Shown piece after piece: positions 57,656-64,000 of a stretch of DNA of 64,000 nucleotides (the stretch's first letter is position 1; each line of letters begins with the position of its first letter). Source of the stretch: Hysterangium stoloniferum (taxonomy: Eukaryota > Basidiomycota > Agaricomycetes > Hysterangiales > Hysterangiaceae); assembly GCA_015178975.1 (NCBI GenBank), contig WHVD01000066.1, forward strand, positions 62,001 through 126,000, given 5' to 3'. The notes under the pieces are model-generated. The model was not told where the DNA came from. It did no database searches and saw only the letters and a program-made list of their open reading frames with translations. The position numbers and the translations under genes were made by a program.

Positions 57656-57756
57656 TGAGTGGCAAGTCTTCCCACACACATGCAGAGAGCTAATGCTCTC
57701 CCTCTACCCAACCACTTAGCTCTTCACTGTGTAGTCCAAAATAGTTGACACTGGAT
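57656..57756 (+). repeat. B2 repeat of Ngaro-like element
   Basis: Second copy of B1; forms the right end of the element (CTGGAT) and abuts the MITE. Confidence 0.8.
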
Positions 57757-57914
57757 GTCACAAAAATCCAAAAAACCTGATAAACCTGATAAGTGACAAA
57801 AGCTGCTGAATAGGTCTGGTCAGCCCTGATCAGACACTTCAACAGGTGTGACCAGGCCTATTCAGTGGCTTTTGTCATTTATCAGGTTTATCAGGCTTTT
57901 TGGATTTTTGTGAC
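57757..57914. mobile_element. Palindromic MITE, 158 bp
   Basis: Inverted repeats of 58 bp (GTCACAAAAATCC...GCTGAATAGG and the reverse), matching at 54 of 58 positions, with a 42-bp centre. No convincing target duplication is seen; flanking AT or TA is possible. Non-autonomous. Confidence 0.75.
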
Positions 57915-59329
57915 ATATAGTTGAGCTCTAATCTCCCCTGTTCATATGGAGGCTCGTGTTGTGCACCTTATGTGCATAGAATGTGTATATGTATCATTCG
58001 TATCATTCATTTACATGATAAATACAGGTCAAAGAAGAACACTTCGCTGGATTCATGGGATTTTCTCCCACAACTCCAGCATCAAACCGTACATGAGTGC
58101 ACTATCTTGACCGTATCCGATGATATTCATTAGCTAGGTATAAAACCCTCCAATTCATTCCATATGATATCTCAATCTTGGAGTAATTCAGTACTGGTGA
58201 TGTAGTTGGTCCAAGTTATCTCATATTCAATACAATGTGCCTCTTTTCACCAACCATCTGTTAGAATTGGTGATGAAACCACCCTTTTCCTAGAGGTGGT
58301 TCACCCATTTCCTCACTTTTTCATAGGAGGATGCTAATTGTGGACCATGTTTTCTGAGGTTAATACATGCCAGCACCAGTGTACACCTAAACTAGCATCC
58401 TACCTGATTCACTAACTGACACATTGATTGACAAACAAGTACTATTATTACAAGTCTATTACCCACTTGTAGATTGTGTATTACAATGAGCCAACTCATA
58501 CTATTTTTAATACCATCATCTCACCAATCCCCTCAGCTTTTCACAATCATCTGCAATCGACTCACTTGCCACTTACCCCTCATGTGAATGGAACTGAAAG
58601 GTGAGCCATCGACCATTTTCACTCCCTGCCAGTCAACTTGACCTCCTAGTAAACATCCTAGACAAGTGCCATCATTTTACATGGGATATTGTTAAGTAGT
58701 AGACAAGATTTCGAAAGGATTTTGAGTCTGTTTGCGAAGCTCAGTGAGTGAATGAGTAAACTTCACTATATATTATAATACCTGTTTGTGAAGCTAAAAG
58801 ATATTTTAATAAGTAATAGAATAATAATGAATGATTGCACATATACCTCAGTGAGTGAGTGAGTAAACTTCACTGAGGTATATGGTGAAATATCGCGACT
58901 TTTTATCTACTTTCTAATTATTTTAGGAGAGTTATTAGGAGAGTAAATAGGGGAAATTGAGATACTCGAAGTTTCTAGTCCATTGCATCATTAAGGAGAA
59001 ATTCGTAATTAGGAGTTACTCCCCCCTTAACAGTACCTCAATATACAGTATGCGCATATATGCGCATATACTCATCATCGGATCCATATTTTGGTTACGT
59101 TTTATGTGAAGACTTGATTACTAACAGATATTATATATGCTAAGGCAATGTCACAACCATCACAAGTCACAATATTGTCACAAACATCCAAAGGTAATAT
59201 TCGACAACTCTTCGATTCATCAAATTCAACTTGACAAACCCAAACAATATTCGACAACATTGAATCTCTTTCGACATGTTTCATTTCAATGTCACAAATG
59301 ATTTCATTATTAGTTAATAATATAGTCAT
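57915..59329. other. Unassigned AT-rich region
   Basis: No gene recognised. It contains short related blocks such as GTGAGTGAGTAAACTTCACT (about 58855, a near copy at 58750) and ATATGCGCATATATGCGCAT (59050). Confidence 0.35.
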
Positions 59330-59580
59330 AACAATATGAAGAAAAGCATAAAAGGGCTATGAAAGGAGTGAGGGAAGTCAGTTGAAATATCTGTAAATTA
59401 GTGACACTAGTAATCTAACTTGTTGTAACTTCTTCAACAAATACTTCCATGAGTTCTCGTGACTGGTAATAGCCTCTTACTTCATCGACAAGGCAAATAT
59501 ATACTTCATCGAACGAGGCTTTTGAGTTTGATCAGTAGAATATTATTCAACTTTATTGAAGAATAATCGATTCATGACAG
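59330..59580 (-). repeat. Dispersed repeat D, copy 2
   Basis: Diverged reverse complement of 17040-17340. Confidence 0.5.
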
Positions 59581-61449
59581 GTGACACAAGCAATAAGAGG
59601 TGATAGCCATACATATGCCACCACAGGTGAGAAATAGTGTCTTTGGAAACTAATGCTGTCATCATGCCGAACAGGTCATTGTTGCACTTGATAGACATCC
59701 TCCATCAATACCCCATCCTATTTAACTGTCATTTTTCTCAGATCTATGCACCTGAGCCAACACTAGTTGCTGTTTGTCCCCAAAAATAAAGGTGGACAGG
59801 TGCATTACTTTTCATTCCTATTTATTCCTTATCTTCTTAGTATATTTTTCAGGATATTTTTAATTACTTACTTTGTTAGGATATATCACATACATCCTAA
59901 TGATGGTAGTTGAATAATCATGTACTTGTGTGTACAGTTGTGGGCACTGGAAGTGTCAAGAGACCTTTTGACCACAACCTTGACACACTTACAGTGATCA
60001 TTGAGGTCTGTGGTCTGTCTCTGCAGTCTTAAGGACCTTACTGTTGAGGTTGTCGTGCCGCGAGCGAGGGTCAAGTTGAAGCATGAACTCCGTTTTTCTT
60101 TTATTCCGGTTGTATTAGTATCATTTGTAGACTCTTGTAACCCAGTTGAATAGCCCGTTGACTATGCTCACTGCTGACTTTGCTATCACCCCAATCGTTG
60201 TTGCTGGGATTGCGGATGAGGCTGCTAAGCCATTCGACCAGCGTGCTGCCAAAGAAGGCGTTTGTGGTTGTGTCAACCTATCCAACAGCGATGTAGTATG
60301 GACGGACAGGTTCATCTCTGACTCGCGAAATGCTTCACGGTCTGTCACAAACACTGGCGCGTGAACGACAGACTGGCGTCATTCGACTTGCACGACCAAA
60401 CAAGGATTTTAGCAGGTGAGTGGCGAAGATTTGAACAGGATTATAACACATTGCTGACCTTCCTTTCGTCCAGAACATCCAGCACATCTCAACTGAACTA
60501 ACCGGTGATCTCATACCTCTGTCTTCACTCGCTTCCAGTTGTGGAGCCTGCTGTTCTCTCAACCAGTCTGCACCACATGCTGCCTATACACCCCGGTCAA
60601 CCCACACTTCATAGTACTTTGGTTTTCCAACCAAATGAGATGATATATGCTGTCTAGACTGCGTACGGGACTAACCGACTGTAAGGTTGTAAACTTCAGG
60701 AATGCAGGAGCAGACTTGTACAGGGATTTTGCGTCCACACGAGTCACTATCGCCCAAAGGGTCATTCGATATTACCATAGTTGTTCTCGGTAGTATACTG
60801 ACCATAGCTCTTATCAAACATCATTTGTATACTATCATGAATTCTACTTTTGCGGACTGTTTCCGCCGCCAAAGTGACTGAGCTCGCTGTCAATGGCAGC
60901 GGTGACGACGTTAGCAAGTAACGTTGACGCACATCGGAGCTTTGAGGTGCTGCTGATGTAGTTGGTATTGATGGTGAAAGCAATAGGCAGGGTAGATGGA
61001 AATTTGCATTGCCGGCGTTGTCCAGACCCAAACCTATGTAATGGTTAAATAGATATATATTAGTTGCAAAAACTCTCTATTGTCAAAGTTTTGCAATGAC
61101 ATACATGTTTTCATATGTACATGTTGCTGCCAAATACCGATATATTGTATGACAATGTATTTCATGTAATTTTGATTATTACGCAAAACACCCGCCATAT
61201 CGGTCTGGATCGCATTGTACACTTGCCAGCCCAATCTGTGATTTGTATGTCAATAGAGCGATGACTGATGTTATCGATCCCGGTCCCTTAACTTCAATGC
61301 CGGCAAAAGTTTGACCTGGAAGCTTGCAACCATTGAAAAACATATTTCGAAAAAACAATAATAATACGGACTTTATCACACTAAAGTCTCCGCGTGTTCC
61401 CCCAACCTTCCTACAAAAGCCCTTGAAATTCAACTGTCTCTCCCTACCG
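59581..61449. other. Region with possible unresolved gene
   Basis: Several short frames at 60121-61031 on the minus strand could be exons of one gene. The first (61031 down to about 60830) is related at DNA level to the plus strand at 63845-63970, including the block CGTCAACGTTACTTGC. I could not join the frames with confident splice sites and recognise no domain. Confidence 0.3.
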
Positions 61450-61492
61450 CCTTGAAACCCTCTCCCTTTGTTATCTTCCTGGAGGTTTGCCA

Positions 61493-61740
61493 TTATGGTA
61501 TTAATTCGATATGCCCCCTTCTCCTTCCCTTTCTCTCTAAAGCAACCTGAAATATGAACGCAGTATCGTCAATAACCTCCCCTCCGGTGATCCTCCCATT
61601 GGCGGTAACGTCCCAAAGCCAAAACCCACCAGGCCACAGCGACCGCAGCCACTTAACCCACAACCCTCCGATCCCCCAACCAAAACAAAGGCTGGCCAAA
61701 AGATGGTCGTTACAGCCACTGGACCTCCACCTATGGATTG
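61493..61740 (+). pseudogene. Small proline-rich ORF, copy 1 (disrupted start)
   Basis: In one frame it reads VNNLPSGDPPIGGNVPKPKP, TRPQRPQPLNPQP and ends GPPPMD, matching the ORF at 62840-63199. Upstream the frame is broken (stop in the part aligned with the start or intron of copy 2). Unknown function. Confidence 0.45.
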
Positions 61741-61964
61741 ATGTTTATGCACTGTGCGCTACAATTTTGCTGCATATATCACGATCTTTCGCTGATAGCT
61801 AGTTGTGGTGCCAATGATTAGGTCGGTGCATATGAAGTTATAGAATGTTATCACGTGTGATAAGATCATTTAATCAAAAAAATCTGCCAGCAATAATATA
61901 ATGTGTTAAAATGTATTAAATAAATTCCCTTTCAAACCTTAAAAGCAACACCAGTTGATCTTTA

Positions 61965-62815
61965 TCTATGCGAACCTCTACTTTGTGGCTCCTCGATACT
62001 GCGATCTCCGACGAAAGGCACTAAATCTTAAATCTTACCCAAAATAGACATTTTGGGGACACCCTGATTGTGGTAGGGAGCGCCGTCCGAGGGCTTCCGG
62101 CTTCTCTGAGATTGCGATACAGGGAAGCTATAATGCGCACAGACGACAAGTGTGTGACATTCCATTTCCGCTCTATTTAACCTTGACGACGCTTATAGTA
62201 CAATCGCCAGTCCCAGAGTGGACGAGGTAACTGTTTATCAAAAGTGGAGTCAGTTATTAACATGGCATCGATCCAACTAGTCATAATTCCTGACAGTCAC
62301 ACCTTACCCCTCCAGCTTTCGATTGTTACCGTCTTTAGTAATATCATTAGAATATGTCCCTATGTCTAATTGCTTTAACGCTCGTTTTCTTAATTGCCAT
62401 TTTCTTAATTACCACGTGGGTATTGCCCCACATAGTCTATATCATATGCCAGACTTGAAATTTCATTTACCACATCGACTGAGTCCTGCGTGGTCTGTGA
62501 ACATAGGCAACGCCGCTTGATCGTTTCATTTTATTCCGGAACGGGTCGGTAGCATCAATATGTATCCGGTGAGCCTATAGAAAAAAAATTTACGGCTGGC
62601 CTCGTAAGCAATTCCAATCCCAATGAGTATTTGCAACTAATATATATTAGCTAAACTGAATTGTTCCTAACATGAATATCAGGAACCAATCCAGTTTTGC
62701 TAATATATATTAGTTGCAAATACTCTCTAATGAATTAGGCGTTTGAAAACAATGAGGCTTACCCGGGGCTCGGAAGCATCGGTCGACCCCCCGCACTTCT
62801 CAAGATCTTAAGAAC
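61965..62815 (+). repeat. Dispersed repeat R, copy 2
   Basis: Lies between the two proline-rich ORF copies; a diverged match of 50028-51060. It carries a short hairpin element at 62625-62725. Confidence 0.55.
62625..62725. repeat. Short palindromic element, 101 bp
   Basis: GAGTATTTGCAACTAATATA at the left end is mirrored at the right end (TATATTAGTTGCAAATACTC). The same end sequence occurs alone near 61050 (ATATATTAGTTGCAAA), so it is probably a small non-autonomous element. Confidence 0.55.
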
Positions 62816-62839
62816 GAGAGCGACAGAAGCTATAGCCAA

Positions 62840-63199
62840 TTGCCGGAGCTCTCTTTGTTACCTCCTGAAGTCTTGCCATCCATTATGGAATCGAATCGGT
62901 ATGCCCACTTGTCCTTGCCTTTCTCTCTCTCTAGAAAACTGAAATATAAACACAGTAGCGTCAATAACCTCCCCGCAGGCGATCCCCCTATCGGGGGCAA
63001 TGTCCCAAAGCCAAACCCCACCAGGCCGCAGCGACCGCAGCCCCTCAAACCACAAACCCCGGCTAAACCACGAACCACAACTCCTATCAAGTCACAGCGA
63101 CCACAGCCCCTCGACACACAATCCCGCCAACCACGTACCACAACAGAGGCCGGCCAAACGATGGCCACTAAGACCTCTGCTCCTCCACCTATGGATTAA
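62840..63199 (+). CDS. Small proline-rich hypothetical protein, copy 2
   Basis: 119-codon open frame: MPELSLLPPEVLPSIMESNR, then VNNLPAGDPPIGGNVPKPNP, repeated TRPQRPQPL and KSQRPQPLD units, ending SAPPPMD. The part gtatgcccac...tctctag (62898-62932) could be an intron, so the N-terminal structure is uncertain. A second copy lies 1.3 kb upstream, and the two share sequence beyond the frame (ACAATTTTGCTGCATATATC after the stop). No known family recognised; it may be part of a repeat rather than a gene. Confidence 0.4.
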   Translation: MPELSLLPPEVLPSIMESNRYAHLSLPFSLSRKLKYKHSSVNNLPAGDPPIGGNVPKPNPTRPQRPQPLKPQTPAKPRTTTPIKSQRPQPLDTQSRQPRTTTEAGQTMATKTSAPPPMD

Positions 63200-64000
63200 T
63201 GTTTATGCGCTGTGGGCTACAATTTTGCTGCATATATCACGATCTTCTGCTGATGGACGACATTCATAGGTTGAGAAGGCGCGGCCGGATGCACTTTGCT
63301 ACTTGGCGTGTAAGCGATTGAGTTGTTAGATATGGTAGATGTGAACAAAGAATGTACTTATGATTACTAAGCAACTATACAGTAACACGAAATTTTGTAC
63401 TTTGTCAGGAAATATAGAAACTAAAGAAAGTGAGATTATTTCATGGAACATACTGTATTCTAACACGAGTCGCTAGTGCTTATGAAGTTATGAAATGTTA
63501 TTATTGTATAAATGACTGCTAGAAGCAGCATGCAGACTTATGGGCAGAGTCGGGTGGTTCCTTTTTAGTTTTGAAAGGGACTTCATTTAATATATCTTAA
63601 CAGCAGCAGATTTTTTGATAAATGATATTGTTACACGTCCGTTGCCGGTGTTCTGCATTGTGTGAATGTGATCTTTATCTTTATCTATGCGAACCTCTCT
63701 TTGTGGCGCCTCGACCCCGCAATCTGTGCTAGCCCGCGGTCGGAACAAGTATCCTTTTATCCGAGATAGCCGAAATGCACAAAACTTTGAGAATCAAACA
63801 TTCACAACACACATATATTCACGATACTTCATCTCATCACGTAGATATGGGTCCACACACTGGCAATGCAATTTTACCCTGCTTACCGTTGTCACCATCA
63901 ATGCTACATCATCAGCAACCTTCCGACGCACGTCAACGTTACTTGCCGACACGCTACCATTGACAGTGAGCTCACTATTTACCCCTGCATTGCATCAAAA
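63200..64000. other. Window end: duplicated flanks, no gene called
   Basis: Contains blocks shared with 61827-62010 (TTATCTATGCGAACCTCT near 63676) and, inverted, with 60880-61035 (near 63845-63970). Short frames only. Confidence 0.35.

Larger units (their letters stand above)
51866..57756 (+). mobile_element. Ngaro-like tyrosine-recombinase retroelement (relic)
   Basis: Order of parts: A1 repeat (51866-52053), gag-like ORF, reverse transcriptase and RNase H, tyrosine recombinase, B1 (57238-57337), A2 (57336-57522), B2 (57656-57756). This split direct repeat layout is the hallmark of Ngaro elements, known from Phanerochaete and Coprinopsis. Frames are broken by several stops, and a solo LTR is inserted in the RT/RNase H region. 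Confidence 0.85.

Noticed and set aside
59886..60765. Possible multi-exon gene on the minus strand or single exon on the plus strand
   Set aside because: Frames exist but no splice combination or domain was convincing, so the region is listed only as unresolved.
1..64000. tRNA and rRNA genes
   Set aside because: I looked for B-box-like GGTTCGANNCC with a matching upstream arm and for rRNA core motifs and saw none; a covariance-model scan would be needed to exclude tRNAs fully.

Overview
The window looks like a chromosome segment of a filamentous basidiomycete, probably an agaricomycete. The evidence is 50-60 bp introns with gt...ag ends in every conserved gene, a DUF6533-type membrane protein (a family typical of mushroom-forming fungi), a Mig1/CreA-type repressor, and a transposon set of chromovirus Ty3/Gypsy, Ngaro-like and Tc1/mariner-like elements. 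The taxon is an inference; no rRNA or mitochondrial marker is present.

Positions 1-16.4 kb form a compact genic block of six supported genes: the 3' part of an RRM+YTH RNA-binding protein (+), a six-exon Derlin (-), a small C2H2/C2HC zinc-finger protein (+), a DUF6533 membrane protein (-), a severin/fragmin-type gelsolin (+) and a Mig1/CreA-type carbon catabolite repressor (+). I rebuilt five of the six exon by exon from splice sites and reading phase. The genes do not form a pathway; they are ordinary housekeeping and regulatory genes.

Positions 17-58 kb are a repeat graveyard of insertions inside insertions. Gypsy element A (18657-24595, 301-bp LTRs, CTGAA target duplication) sits inside a solo LTR of another family (GTTAT duplication), which itself sits inside an older dispersed repeat. 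Gypsy element 2 (25398-33589, 722-bp LTRs, CAATC duplication) carries gag, pol with a chromodomain, and an intron-containing Zn2Cys6-like gene on the opposite strand; its pol is split by a 474-bp solo LTR. Further on lie a mariner-like element with three copies of its terminal repeat (34730-36317), several solo LTRs with clean 5-bp duplications (40757-41810, 42262-43299, 46085-46882, 54732-55472), a gag relic, a roughly 925-bp satellite (48520-49446) and a Ngaro-like tyrosine-recombinase retroelement with A1...B1-A2-B2 split repeats (51866-57756) followed by a palindromic MITE.

Positions 58-64 kb hold poorly understood sequence, including two copies of a small proline-rich ORF within a duplicated segment.

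Two themes link the elements. First, both complete Gypsy elements have, next to the 5' LTR, a 10-11 nt sequence complementary to a site inside their own LTR, as in Tf1-type self-priming, and no tRNA-type primer site is visible. Second, the decay is dominated by transitions at CpG: in-frame TGA stops where arginine is expected, and catalytic residues changed the same way (YLDN in reverse transcriptase, Arg to Cys in the integrase and the tyrosine recombinase). This points to cytosine deamination or a RIP-like process. The most novel item is the antisense Zn2Cys6 gene inside Gypsy element 2.
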